Assembly (NCBI GenBank): GCA_910585075.1
Contig: CAJUED010000033.1
Span: forward strand, 1-43,548
DNA: 43,548 nt
Source: an uncultured Lachnospiraceae bacterium
Lineage (GTDB): Bacteria; Bacillota; Clostridia; Lachnospirales; Lachnospiraceae
Reading direction: 5' to 3'
A program made the position numbers and the translations under genes. Shown one piece after another: positions 25,604 to 33,469 of this stretch. Within the stretch, counting starts at the first letter, position 1. Each line of letters begins with the position of its first letter. The notes beneath the pieces are model-generated. The model made no database searches, was not told the DNA's origin, and saw only the letters and a list, made by a program, of their open reading frames with translations.

Positions 25604-25939
25604 ATGATGTACATGCATTTCTGCAAACCTTGTTACCGTATTTTTATGTTGAACGGGCATAAAATGATATGCCCAAAATGCAGCAATCCATTAACGGAAC
25701 TCCAAATTTCCTATCTGGATTATGTTGAATTGGATATGGAAGAAAGGGAAGCTTTTAAACGTGCCTGTGATGACGAAGCACAAATAGACAAGTTTAAAAC
25801 TACATACCGCATGTATAAATACAGCAAATGGTATAAAGAGCTTCAGGCCCAGAACGAAGCCAATCTTCCAATCACCACGCTGTTAGCTGCAATGGTTCAG
25901 CAAGATGCCGACACATACAATGCGCCACAGGCACATTGA
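25604..25939 (+). CDS. Small zinc-ribbon protein of unknown function
   Basis: This 111-residue protein starts at the ATG six bases after AGGGGA. Residues 6-30 hold two Cys-x-x-Cys pairs (FCKPCYR and MICPKCSNPL) that make a typical zinc ribbon. The rest is a charged, mostly helical stretch (DMEEREAFKRACDDEAQIDKF and RMYKYSKWYKELQAQNEAN). There is no signal peptide or membrane helix, so it should be cytoplasmic. It is transcribed alone, opposite to the genes on both sides, with a promoter-like sequence before it and a hairpin after it. I do not recognise the family beyond the ribbon; a nucleic-acid or protein-binding role is only a guess. Confidence 0.8.
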   Translation: MMYMHFCKPCYRIFMLNGHKMICPKCSNPLTELQISYLDYVELDMEEREAFKRACDDEAQIDKFKTTYRMYKYSKWYKELQAQNEANLPITTLLAAMVQQDADTYNAPQAH

Positions 25940-26018
25940 GTGTAAAGCCCGGATTATCTGATTTGCTGCTGCCAAACATCCGATGCTTGTAAGAAGCTTA
26001 TCAGACAAAGTACTATCA

Positions 26019-26045
26019 CGGGTCCAGGAAATTATTCCTGGCCCG
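26019..26045 (+). terminator. Hairpin after the zinc-ribbon gene, probable terminator
   Basis: The inverted repeat CGGGTCCAGGAA / TTCCTGGCCCG with a 4-nt loop lies 80 bp past the zinc-ribbon stop and between convergent genes. The following TTGATTTC is only a weak T-tract. Confidence 0.6.
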
Positions 26046-26090
26046 TTGATTTCATAAACTGTCTGTCAAAAAAGACTCTTTTTCATCCGT

Positions 26091-26426
26091 TTATCTGTAG
26101 TACACAAAAATTCCGCCTAAAATAATCGCCATTCCAAGAATCTTTCTCTTTGTTATTTTCTCTTTAAAAAATAGATAGCTTAACAGCATCACCACCACAT
26201 ATCCAAGAGATTCCACCACCGGCACATTGGAAAATTCCATGCCCCTATAGGAAAACACCGTAAGGAACATGGATAAAAACATCATTCCATATCCGCAGAT
26301 CACATACAAATTCAAATATTCCCGGATGGGAGAACCGTAGGTTTTTTCCGCGCTTTTCTTTAAAAGAATCTGTGCAAAAGAGGCTATGCATACGGACACA
26401 AGCAAAATCAACAGATAAATGTTCAC
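26091..26426 (-). CDS. Four-helix EamA/SMR-like transporter subunit (second of pair)
   Basis: This is a 111-residue membrane protein with four predicted helices (IYLLILLVSVCIASFAQILL, YVICGYGMMFLSMFLTVF, VVESLGYVVVMLLSYLFF and ILGMAIILGGIFVYY). FAQILLKKSA and the closing GGIFVYY are typical of half-size drug/metabolite transporters such as EmrE and ArnE/ArnF. The start is a GTG two bases past the stop of the upstream partner; GGAGGGAAAATAGCA gives the ribosome site. An in-frame ATG further upstream would lie inside the partner gene. As a pair the two proteins probably form a heterodimer. ArnE/ArnF-type pairs flip undecaprenyl-phosphate sugars; that role here is an inference, and drug export is an alternative. 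Confidence 0.8.
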   Translation of the reverse strand: MNIYLLILLVSVCIASFAQILLKKSAEKTYGSPIREYLNLYVICGYGMMFLSMFLTVFSYRGMEFSNVPVVESLGYVVVMLLSYLFFKEKITKRKILGMAIILGGIFVYYR

Positions 26427-26428
26427 TG

Positions 26429-26782
26429 CTATTTTCCCTCCTCTCCATTCAAAATAAAAATACCGGCCATCACCATGAAAATGCCGGCCGCCTTCCACAC
26501 CGTAATCTGCTCATGAAAAAGAAAAATACTCCACACCAAAGTCCACAGAAGGGTCACCGCCTTATTGGCATAGGCTACGGACAATTCAAATTTTTTGATC
26601 ACCTGCTGCCATAAAAGCGCATATACACCCAGTATCATAACATCCAGCCCGTATAATAAAATAAATTCCAGGCTCAGCATTTCTTTTCCTGATGCAAACT
26701 TTGAAACCACACTGGATATACTGTATATCAAAAATACTGCCTGCAGCATAAGCATTTCTTTCCATCTGATTGATTTTTTCAT
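26429..26782 (-). CDS. Four-helix EamA/SMR-like transporter subunit (first of pair)
   Basis: This 117-residue membrane protein has four predicted helices, including MLMLQAVFLIYSISSVVSKFA, LLYGLDVMILGVYALLW, AVTLLWTLVWSIFLF and AAGIFMVMAGIFIL. The segment LSVAYANKAVTLLWTLVWSIFLFHEQIT is of the EamA type, with the Glu in the loop before the last helix. AGGAGCAGGAAATAT precedes the chosen ATG; longer in-frame extensions run into a repeat-rich intergenic region and lack ribosome sites. It is translationally linked to the second subunit. It lies among surface-glycan genes, so movement of a lipid-linked sugar for membrane glycosyltransferases is plausible but unproven. Confidence 0.8.
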   Translation of the reverse strand: MKKSIRWKEMLMLQAVFLIYSISSVVSKFASGKEMLSLEFILLYGLDVMILGVYALLWQQVIKKFELSVAYANKAVTLLWTLVWSIFLFHEQITVWKAAGIFMVMAGIFILNGEEGK

Positions 26783-26818
26783 ATATTTCCTGCTCCTGTG
26801 ATATTTTCTGCCAACGTC

Positions 26819-26911
26819 CATTCTATCATAAATCAGAGATTCATGGTCGTCATTCGCCGTTCGGCGAACATGCAAGCATGCTCTCCTCACTAACGCTCAT
26901 TCTATCATAAA
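26819..26911. repeat. 14-bp direct repeats flanking a 65-bp palindrome-rich segment
   Basis: CATTCTATCATAAA occurs at 26819-26832 and again at 26898-26911. Between them lie the inverted repeat CGCCG-TT-CGGCG (26855-26866) and CATGC-AA-GCATG (26869-26880). The arrangement resembles a tiny non-autonomous insertion with flanking duplication, or a slipped duplication. Confidence 0.5.
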
Positions 26912-27078
26912 CTGCCGGATAGCGTATATTAAATTTTTATGAATTTATGGATTTTTCCACCAAATAATAGTAGAATAACAAAGAATTGCTTCGCCTGCAG
27001 GCGGGCGTCATTTCATTATATAAACAGTCAGGCACCGCCGCACTCGCGGGCTGATGTTTGAATGCAAAGGAGAATCCA

Positions 27079-28443
27079 ATGAAAGCCAATAGAAATAGTA
27101 AAAATAAAGGAACGGACAACCACAAAAATCATATGAAACACAGTGATATGGAATATGATGATATGGGATATGACGAGGTGGATGAGGACACAGAATTCGG
27201 TGACGGGGAGGATGATGATATCGAGTATATGGAAGAAGATGATGACATCAACGACGACCTCTCTGATGAAGATGACGAGGATAACTTCATTGACGACCTC
27301 TCTGACGAGGATGACGAGGATGATATCGCCGGAGACTTTGCAGACGAGGACGATACCATCGAAGACCTTACAGACGAAGATGGCGCGGACGAGGACGACA
27401 TTGTCGAGGACGACATAGAGTTTCTGGATGAGTTTGACCTTCCGGAAAAAGCTGCCCGTCCAAAAAAGTCCAATCTTCATATTAATATGCATATCCTTTT
27501 AATCACCGTTATCGTCCTGATTGCCGCCGTATCCGTTTTCCGGCTCTACAAATGGAACAAAGGCACTGCCCTCGATACGGATACCGGAGATATCGACCTC
27601 TCCCAGTTTGATGTGGAAGCTCTGGATATGATCATTCCCATGGATGCTTCCCTTTTAGAGGGAAGGGAGGATGACGGCGTGACCACTATTTTGTGCTTTG
27701 GGAACAACCCTTTTACAGACGACCATGATGAGTCAAGCCTTGCCTCGCAGATTGCGGCCAAAACAGACGCCGTAGTGTACGACTGTGCATTCCCTGACTC
27801 CTCCGTTGCCTGCAAATATCCCGAATATAATCCACAGTACACAAGAGACCACTTTAATTTTTACTATGTGGTGGAGTGCCTGCGGAACAATGAATTTACT
27901 GCCATATCTTCTATCGCCAACGATGAACCGGATCCCCGGTATGCGGACACCGTTGAGGTGATGAAATCAGTGGATATGGACAAGGTGGATGTGATCGTCA
28001 TCATGTATGACAGCACTGATTACAATCAGGGCACCGTGGCCGACAACCCCAATAATCCATACGACGTAACCGCCTACACGGGAGGCCTGCGCACCACCAT
28101 AAACAACATCAAAAACACCTGGCCCTACATCCGTATCCTTGTTATGTCCCATTCTTATGCCCAGTATATGGATGATGACGGCAATCTTTACAACGGCACT
28201 TTAAAGGATATTGGAAACGGCACCCTGCATCACTATCTGCTGATGGAAGCGGAAGCCGCCATGGACTGCGGTGTATCCTTTATTGATAATTATTTTGGCA
28301 CTATCAACGAGGACAATTACGAAGAATATATGTCCAATTACATGCACTATAATGATGCCGGCCGTGAAAAGCTGGCGGAGCGTGTTGCGGATGTTATCAA
28401 TAACAAAATGGGGATTGTAAGCTCCGGCAGCGGAGCGGAATAG
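27079..28443 (+). CDS. Membrane-anchored SGNH-like protein with acidic cytoplasmic tail
   Basis: This is 454 residues, starting at the ATG seven bases after AGGAG. Residues 20-122 are an extremely acidic tail (LSDEDDED, DDIAGDFADEDD) with short internal repeats. A membrane helix covers 138-156, and the remainder is extracellular. The outer domain follows an SGNH/GDSL plan: TTILCFGNNPFTDD near 203-215, VVYDCAFPDSS, DVIVIMYDSTDYNQG, IRILVMSHSYA, and NYMHYNDAGREKLAERV near the end. The usual nucleophile Ser of GDS is Asn here (208-210 GNN), and the Asp of DxxH is Asn420. It may therefore be a binding protein or use other residues. It is monocistronic. Fold assignment is moderately sure; activity is not. 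Confidence 0.8.
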   Translation: MKANRNSKNKGTDNHKNHMKHSDMEYDDMGYDEVDEDTEFGDGEDDDIEYMEEDDDINDDLSDEDDEDNFIDDLSDEDDEDDIAGDFADEDDTIEDLTDEDGADEDDIVEDDIEFLDEFDLPEKAARPKKSNLHINMHILLITVIVLIAAVSVFRLYKWNKGTALDTDTGDIDLSQFDVEALDMIIPMDASLLEGREDDGVTTILCFGNNPFTDDHDESSLASQIAAKTDAVVYDCAFPDSSVACKYPEYNPQYTRDHFNFYYVVECLRNNEFTAISSIANDEPDPRYADTVEVMKSVDMDKVDVIVIMYDSTDYNQGTVADNPNNPYDVTAYTGGLRTTINNIKNTWPYIRILVMSHSYAQYMDDDGNLYNGTLKDIGNGTLHHYLLMEAEAAMDCGVSFIDNYFGTINEDNYEEYMSNYMHYNDAGREKLAERVADVINNKMGIVSSGSGAE

Positions 28444-28480
28444 AATGAGCCCCTTTCCCCAATGCACCGGGAGCCGCGGG

Positions 28481-29179
28481 CTAATCATATTTTTTAATAA
28501 AAACAACGCCCTCTAAGGCTCCATAGGTTTCAATCATTTTCGCGTATGTAACCACTTCATGGAAATGCATGGTCATGGTGGCAGAAATATGTGTGGTTTT
28601 TCTGTCACTTTCCGTCTTGGAAATTTCCAGATTGTTTATGGTGCAGTTTCGCTCCTTTGCCGCAGAGAGAAACCCGCTTAAATATTCCATTTTAGAAAAT
28701 TCCACATATAAATGGACCGTTTTGGAATGGTCAACCAGCCGGTTGTCAACTGAGCGCAGAATCCAGATGGAAACCCAGATAGCCGTAAAGAAAATCAGGG
28801 CTCCCGTATAAAACCCGGCTCCCAGGCAAAGACCCAGACAGGCCACAGCCCAGAGACCTGCCGCGGTGGTCAGCCCCCTGACCCTGTTTTGCTTTGTGAT
28901 CAGTATGGTTCCCGCGCCTAAAAATCCAATGCCGCTGATGGCCTGTGCCGGAATCCGGGCCGGGTCCGAGGAACCGGTAAGGGCGGATACATAAAGCCCG
29001 GTCATCATGGCAAGCGTTGAGCCAAGGCATACGATAATATAGGTGCGAAAGCCCGCCGGACGGTGCTTCTTTTCCCTTTCATATCCCAAAATCCCACTAA
29101 AGAGCATGGAGAGAAAGATGCGCAGAAGTATGGCTGGCAGGGTAAGTTCTCTTAAAACCGTTATTTGTTCAAGCATCAT
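28481..29179 (-). CDS. MgtC/SapB family membrane protein
   Basis: The 232-residue protein has about five membrane helices. The MgtC signature is clear: LGYEREKKHRPAGFRTYIIV, LGSTLAMMTG, PARIPAQAISGIGFLGAGTI and VRGLTTAAGLWAVACLGL. The C-terminal part (about 150-232) is a soluble ACT-like region. In pathogens MgtC affects ATP synthase and survival at low magnesium; in commensals its role is poorly defined. GGGGGATTT precedes two adjacent ATG codons, either of which could start. It is convergent with the SGNH-like gene and has its own promoter. No link to the glycan genes is visible beyond position. Confidence 0.93.
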   Translation of the reverse strand: MMLEQITVLRELTLPAILLRIFLSMLFSGILGYEREKKHRPAGFRTYIIVCLGSTLAMMTGLYVSALTGSSDPARIPAQAISGIGFLGAGTILITKQNRVRGLTTAAGLWAVACLGLCLGAGFYTGALIFFTAIWVSIWILRSVDNRLVDHSKTVHLYVEFSKMEYLSGFLSAAKERNCTINNLEISKTESDRKTTHISATMTMHFHEVVTYAKMIETYGALEGVVFIKKYD

Positions 29180-29213
29180 AAATCCCCCAAAATATTTTAA
29201 AAGTATATCTTTT

Positions 29214-29242
29214 ATTCTACCATACTTTATTACCTATTTGAA
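29214..29242 (-). promoter_or_regulatory. Promoter of the MgtC-like gene
   Basis: On the minus strand TTCAAA (29237-29242) is followed by 17 bp and an extended -10 TGGTAGAAT (TAGAAT at 29214-29219), about 35 bp upstream of the MgtC start. Confidence 0.5.
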
Positions 29243-29393
29243 TGAAAAGATGGTGCCCGGAACATCATAAGTGAAAGGCCGTCTTTTACACTCCGGACAA
29301 CCGGCCGCTTAATCAAGAATAAATATTCTGTCGTCACCGCGTTTCGCTCTATAAAACCTATAAAAACGTATGAACAGTTATCGGCAGTTGATG

Positions 29394-29422
29394 TTGTGAA
29401 GCGGTGGAAAATACGTTATAAT
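29394..29422 (+). promoter_or_regulatory. Promoter of the GT-C/MBOAT region
   Basis: TTGTGA (29394-29399), a 17-bp spacer and a perfect TATAAT (29417-29422) lie about 50 bp upstream of the ATG at 29474. They rule out the upstream GTG at 29396 as the natural start. Confidence 0.6.
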
Positions 29423-29473
29423 ACGGATGTAAAATTTTGTTATTTTTGCAGTGAAAGGATATGGTACTTACGT

Positions 29474-31084
29474 ATGACAGGTGCACGGCAGCGTAAGGTT
29501 TTAACGGAAAATATAAATATAGGGGACGCTCTTTTTCTGTCAGCGGCGGCATTTTTACTGATGATGTTTGCCACCCGCTCCTCTTTTCTTTACCCCTGTA
29601 ACGACTGGAATGATGCCAACAGCTATTTTTCAGTGGGGAAAGCCCTTTTCCACGGAAAAATGCCCTACCGGGATGTGTTTGACCAGAAGGGCATGTACCT
29701 TTACTTTTTTTACGGACTGGCCTATCTTGTGTCCCACACCACCTTCGCCGGGGTGTTTGTGATGGAGGTTATCCTGGCCGCCTTTGATTTGTTCGGCATC
29801 CGCAGGATTTTACAGCTTTATGTAAAAAGGGGCACCGCCCTTATTTTAAGTCCACTGGTACTTGCGGTGACGGTCAGCTCCTTTAGCTTTTACTGGGGAG
29901 GAAGTGCGGAAGAAATCTGCCTGCCTTTCCTGATATGGGGGCTGTATTTTTCACTGGATTATTTTCAGAACCGTTACCCCCTCCAAAAAATGGAATGGAA
30001 GATTATTTTCATAAACGGCCTGATGGCCGGAATGGTGGCAAACATCAAGTTTACCTCCCTGGGATTTTTCTTTGCATGGATGATGTGCGTAGCATTTTCC
30101 TTTCTGGTGCTGAAAGACTTTTGGGGGGCTGTAAAGGGATGCGGCATTTTCCTTCTGGGCATGGGAATTCCTTTTATTCCCTGGGTAATTTACTTTGGCT
30201 TAAATCATGGATTGTATGAGTGGTATTGGGGCTATGTCTATATTAACGTGTTTGTGTATAGCAATTTAAACGAAGAAGGCCCCGGTCTCTTTGAGCGGAT
30301 ATACACTTTAAGCAAGCTCCTGTACTGGATCATCCGGAAAAATATGATTTACTTTGCCTTCCTGATTCCAGGGGTACTCTCGATTTGGTTCGGCAGAAAG
30401 AAAAAGTGGCTGGAACGCCTGAATCTGCTCTCGCTGTGTTTCTTTTTGTTCCTGGGCATTTATGTGGGGGGCTCCGAGCTTCCTTATTATGCCCTGCCCC
30501 TGTCCGTGTTTACCGTGCTGGGATTCGGTCTCCTTGGCCGTATGGCAGAGTGGGCCATCTCCCAGATACTGAAAAAGAAAGATTCTGTGGAAACCGGAGA
30601 CTTTCAGGGACATAAAACAATCGCAGGCAGCAGCCCTTTCCTCGTTCCGGCGGCAGGAATAGTTGCTACAGGGATGGGCATGGTAATCATCTTCACATGC
30701 TCCATGAACATCCCCCATATGAAAGAAAAAAAAGAAGATATCTTTTTATACAAATTTAGAGAAATTGTGATGCAGACCCCGGAGCCAACTTTATTGAATA
30801 TCGGTTGTCTGGACGCGGGGTTATATACGGTCTGCGATATTGTACCCACCTGCAGATGGTTTCAGACCCAGACGCTCGGCATTGACGATGTGTTAAAGGA
30901 GCAGGAGCGGTACATTGAGGAAGGGCAGACGGACTATTGCCTGGCCAGGGATTCTTATCCTGAGGTCATATGGGAAAAATATGAGCTGATAGCCCAGGAA
31001 CCCTGGTATCAGGGTGAGCAGGAGTTTACTTATTATCTGTTCAGGCGTAAGGACCTGTCAGAAAATAAGGGAGGTAAGCAATGA
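29474..31084 (+). CDS. Polytopic membrane glycosyltransferase-like protein (GT-C/GT39-like)
   Basis: About 536 residues with roughly ten membrane helices. The first outer loop reads DWNDANSYFSVGKALFHGKMPYRDVFDQKG, shortened here to its key features: an acidic pair and PYRDVFDQKG. This is the pattern of GT-C enzymes of the GT39/ArnT/PMT group, which use polyprenyl-phosphate sugars outside the membrane. The final 100 residues are a soluble domain (CRWFQTQTLGIDDVLKEQ). The start is the first ATG after the TATAAT promoter; its ribosome site (GAAAGGA) is spaced rather far, so the start is uncertain. The stop overlaps the next start by four bases (ATGA), showing translational coupling. Sugar and acceptor are unknown. 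Confidence 0.75.
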   Translation: MTGARQRKVLTENINIGDALFLSAAAFLLMMFATRSSFLYPCNDWNDANSYFSVGKALFHGKMPYRDVFDQKGMYLYFFYGLAYLVSHTTFAGVFVMEVILAAFDLFGIRRILQLYVKRGTALILSPLVLAVTVSSFSFYWGGSAEEICLPFLIWGLYFSLDYFQNRYPLQKMEWKIIFINGLMAGMVANIKFTSLGFFFAWMMCVAFSFLVLKDFWGAVKGCGIFLLGMGIPFIPWVIYFGLNHGLYEWYWGYVYINVFVYSNLNEEGPGLFERIYTLSKLLYWIIRKNMIYFAFLIPGVLSIWFGRKKKWLERLNLLSLCFFLFLGIYVGGSELPYYALPLSVFTVLGFGLLGRMAEWAISQILKKKDSVETGDFQGHKTIAGSSPFLVPAAGIVATGMGMVIIFTCSMNIPHMKEKKEDIFLYKFREIVMQTPEPTLLNIGCLDAGLYTVCDIVPTCRWFQTQTLGIDDVLKEQERYIEEGQTDYCLARDSYPEVIWEKYELIAQEPWYQGEQEFTYYLFRRKDLSENKGGKQ

Positions 31085-32253
31085 CAATCTTTCAAATACC
31101 GGGATTAATTTTATGGCTGGTTGTGGTTCCCTTTTGCATGGGACTGCTTTTTATGCCTTTATTTGCGGAACATCTAAGACGCCCGGGCGCCGCGTTCGTA
31201 TCCGGATATATTTTGTTTTTCACCCTGCTTGAGCTTGTGGGTATCCCTGTGGTGCTCTTTCACATTTATCACGGGCTTACCATTTTCATAAGATGGTTTG
31301 TCCCTGTGGTTTCCGTCTTATCCATAGCGGGTGTGGGCGTTGCCCTCTGGGAAAAGAAAAACGGCCGCGGCCTTAGCTTTGAGGGGGCCCGCCGATTAGT
31401 GGAATCTTCAACGGAAGAAAAAATTGTGATGGTCCTGTTCTTCATCCTGATAGGATTTCAGCTGTACATGTCCTTTACAAGGGCGTCTTTTGATGGGGAC
31501 GACGCTTATTATGGGGTCCAGGCATTGATTGCCCAGCAGGTTGACACCCTGTACCGGGTAAATCCTTATACAGGCAGGAGCGCTCCCCTTGACGTGCGCC
31601 ATGCCCTCGCACTGTTTCCCGTGTGGGAAGCTTTTCTGGGAAGAATGTGCGGCATACACGCCACAATCATCAGCCACAGCGTTGTACCCCTTATTCTGAT
31701 TCCCCTTACCTACGTGCTGTATTTTCAAATCGGGAAAGCGCTCTTTGGAGGGAAAAAGGGGCAGCTTCCCATGTTCATGGTGCTCATTGCCCTGTGGCAG
31801 ATATTTGGAAACATTTCCATTTACACTACGGAAACCTTTTTCCTAACCAGAACCTGGCAGGGAAAATCCTTCGCAGGCAACTTTGTGATACCTGCGGTTC
31901 TTTGGATTTTTCTGTCCCTTTTTACTTCCTATAAAAAAGTAGACGAAGATGTGCTCTACGCTCCCAAGGGAATGAAAAATTTAGGGAGATGGGCCGAACG
32001 CCCCCAGCCCGAAAATGCACATATGGGGAAAAAGGGATTATGGCTTTTACTGGCCTGCCTGAATCTGGCCGGCGGGGCAAGCAGCTCTCTCGCCATTTTG
32101 CTGAGCTGTATGATGACAATGGGTTTTGGATTTTTGTTTGCCGTCAGGGAAAGAAAGTTTGGCATTTTCATCAAAGCGGGATTTACCTGTGTTCCCGGAG
32201 GGGTTTACGTGCTGCTTTATCTGGCGCTGACCCATGGAATATTTGTTCCTTAA
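31081..32253 (+). CDS. DUF6077-like polytopic membrane protein
   Basis: The 390-residue protein has about nine membrane helices and starts after GGGAGGTAAGCA, overlapping the upstream gene by four bases. An outer loop near residues 135-175 has SFDGDDAYYGVQAL, VNPYTGRSAPLDVRHALALFPVWEAFL and then GIHATIISHSVVPLIL. This DD-YY / NPYTG / RH pattern is typical of Lachnospiraceae membrane proteins that I associate with DUF6077, thought to be GT-C-like. The protein ends with a helix (GVYVLLYLALTHG) in the place where such proteins usually end, so I treat it as complete. A function in adding sugars to the surface polymer is inferred from context only. Confidence 0.7.
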   Translation: MTIFQIPGLILWLVVVPFCMGLLFMPLFAEHLRRPGAAFVSGYILFFTLLELVGIPVVLFHIYHGLTIFIRWFVPVVSVLSIAGVGVALWEKKNGRGLSFEGARRLVESSTEEKIVMVLFFILIGFQLYMSFTRASFDGDDAYYGVQALIAQQVDTLYRVNPYTGRSAPLDVRHALALFPVWEAFLGRMCGIHATIISHSVVPLILIPLTYVLYFQIGKALFGGKKGQLPMFMVLIALWQIFGNISIYTTETFFLTRTWQGKSFAGNFVIPAVLWIFLSLFTSYKKVDEDVLYAPKGMKNLGRWAERPQPENAHMGKKGLWLLLACLNLAGGASSSLAILLSCMMTMGFGFLFAVRERKFGIFIKAGFTCVPGGVYVLLYLALTHGIFVP

Positions 32254-32522
32254 ACTTCGCCCGATGAGCGCTGTTTTCAATGACCGGTTTAAAGCGGCAT
32301 CCATACGGCGAGTATCTGAAAAATATCATTGTTTTGGTCAACAGCGGTAATAAGGAAGCCGGAAGGCCGAACCGTTACCGGTATCTGTGCATAATTATGC
32401 CTGCCATTGGAAAAGGCAGGATATTGCATTATCCTATTGGGATAGGGAGAAAACAAGCTTGTGTCTGCGCCGCAACCACAAACTTGATATGCGCAAAAAG
32501 CAGCGCAGAAATGAGGTAAATT
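32254..32522. other. Unexplained 269-bp intergenic stretch within an operon-like gene row
   Basis: This gap separates two same-strand membrane-protein genes whose other neighbours are tightly spaced. I see short dyads: CTGCCATTGGAAAAGGCAG near 32400 and an imperfect pair GCGCTGTTTT (32268) with AAAAGCAGCGC (32496). A GAGGT ribosome site for the next gene sits at its end. It contains no convincing gene. Confidence 0.5.
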
Positions 32523-33311
32523 ATGTTTGGAATTTTTATGGAGAGCTTCGTCATTTTAAAATTATATACCGGCCTTAAGCTGCTGCTTCTGCTTTCCGTC
32601 CTTGCATGGATTTATCTGCTTATAACGGAAAAAAGCAAAAGTATTCGGATTCTGCTGGTATACGCGCCCATTATTGTGGTGGCCCTGTTTCTCTTTCCCA
32701 TAAGCAGGAAAGGGTTTGTGGCTCTGGGACTCGACGGAGAGACCTATTATCGTATTTTGTGGACCGTTCCCACCGGTATTATTTTTGTCTATGGACTGTG
32801 CCGTCTGTTTGAGCGGCATAAAAGAATCGGCCTTATCGTCGGCGCCGGGCTGACGGTTCTGTGTGGAAGCTTCGTGTACAAAAGCACTTATATTTCCAGG
32901 GCTGAAAATCTCTATCACATACCCAATACCGTAGTAAAAATATGCGATTTAATAAAACCCGACGACCCGGATAAGCGGGTGTCCGCGGTTATGCCCGGGG
33001 AGCTGATTCATTTTGTCAGGCAGTATGATACTTCCATCAATATGCCCTACGGCAGAGAAATGCTGGTAAACGCCTGGGATTACTATAATGCGGTCTATGA
33101 AGCCATGGAAAAGCCTGAGGTTGTCTCCATGGAAGATTTGCTTGCCGCAACCCGGGAGGATTATTGTCAGTATATTGTCCTGTCAGAAGAACGCAAGACC
33201 GACTTAGACCCGATAGAATGCGGTCTGGTGCTTTTGGATGAAATCGACGGCTATCTTATCTACGAGGATCCGGTTACCACACAGATTGTGGAACAGTGGC
33301 AGCAGCAGTAA
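32523..33311 (+). CDS. Membrane protein of unknown function, Lachnospiraceae glycan-locus type
   Basis: The 262-residue protein begins after GAGGTAAATT. It has three or four N-terminal helices (TGLKLLLLLSVLAWIYLLI, ILLVYAPIIVVALFLFPI, RILWTVPTGIIFVYGLC and IGLIVGAGLTVLCGSFVY). An outer domain of about 130 residues follows (RAENLYHIPNTVVKICDLI, VSAVMPGELIHFVRQYD, MPYGREMLVNAW, DYCQYIVLSEERK). This outer domain resembles the soluble tail of polytopic glycosyltransferase-like proteins, so it may be a stand-alone partner of the two upstream proteins. I do not recognise a named family. It appears full length in its own right rather than a broken piece of the upstream gene. Confidence 0.65.
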   Translation: MFGIFMESFVILKLYTGLKLLLLLSVLAWIYLLITEKSKSIRILLVYAPIIVVALFLFPISRKGFVALGLDGETYYRILWTVPTGIIFVYGLCRLFERHKRIGLIVGAGLTVLCGSFVYKSTYISRAENLYHIPNTVVKICDLIKPDDPDKRVSAVMPGELIHFVRQYDTSINMPYGREMLVNAWDYYNAVYEAMEKPEVVSMEDLLAATREDYCQYIVLSEERKTDLDPIECGLVLLDEIDGYLIYEDPVTTQIVEQWQQQ

Positions 33312-33344
33312 AGTCAATAACCATACGGCGGTTGTCAAGTCAAA

Positions 33345-33430
33345 TTCTTCCGTCCACCAGCTTGCATAGACATTGGATAAATCCGTAGGCTCTGGGTCAG
33401 CCATGGGGCGCAAAATATAATTTAAAATCA
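33345..33430 (-). pseudogene. Inverted 86-bp fragment of a DltD/AlgX-like SGNH gene
   Basis: Read on the minus strand this segment encodes ILNYILRPMADPEP and on to YASWWTEE, the same 28 residues found in the SGNH gene at 36635-36720, which lies on the plus strand. The two DNA copies differ at six of 86 positions, all synonymous. Similarity stops abruptly on both sides. It lies in the gap before the MBOAT gene and has no start or stop context of its own, so it is a gene relic rather than an active gene. Confidence 0.85.
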
Positions 33431-33469
33431 TATACGAAATTAAAAGGATTCCTGTAAGGATGAAAAATT

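Noticed and set aside
27129..27492. Minus-strand frames opposite the acidic tail of the SGNH-like protein (Ser-rich and Val/Ile-rich).
   Set aside because: They mirror the GAC/GAT/GAG codon run and have no start signals.
31081..33311. The genes at 31081-32253 and 32523-33311 as two halves of one broken gene.
   Set aside because: The second has a proper GAGGT ribosome site and an N-terminal helix start, and the first ends where related proteins seem to end. They look like separate complete genes.
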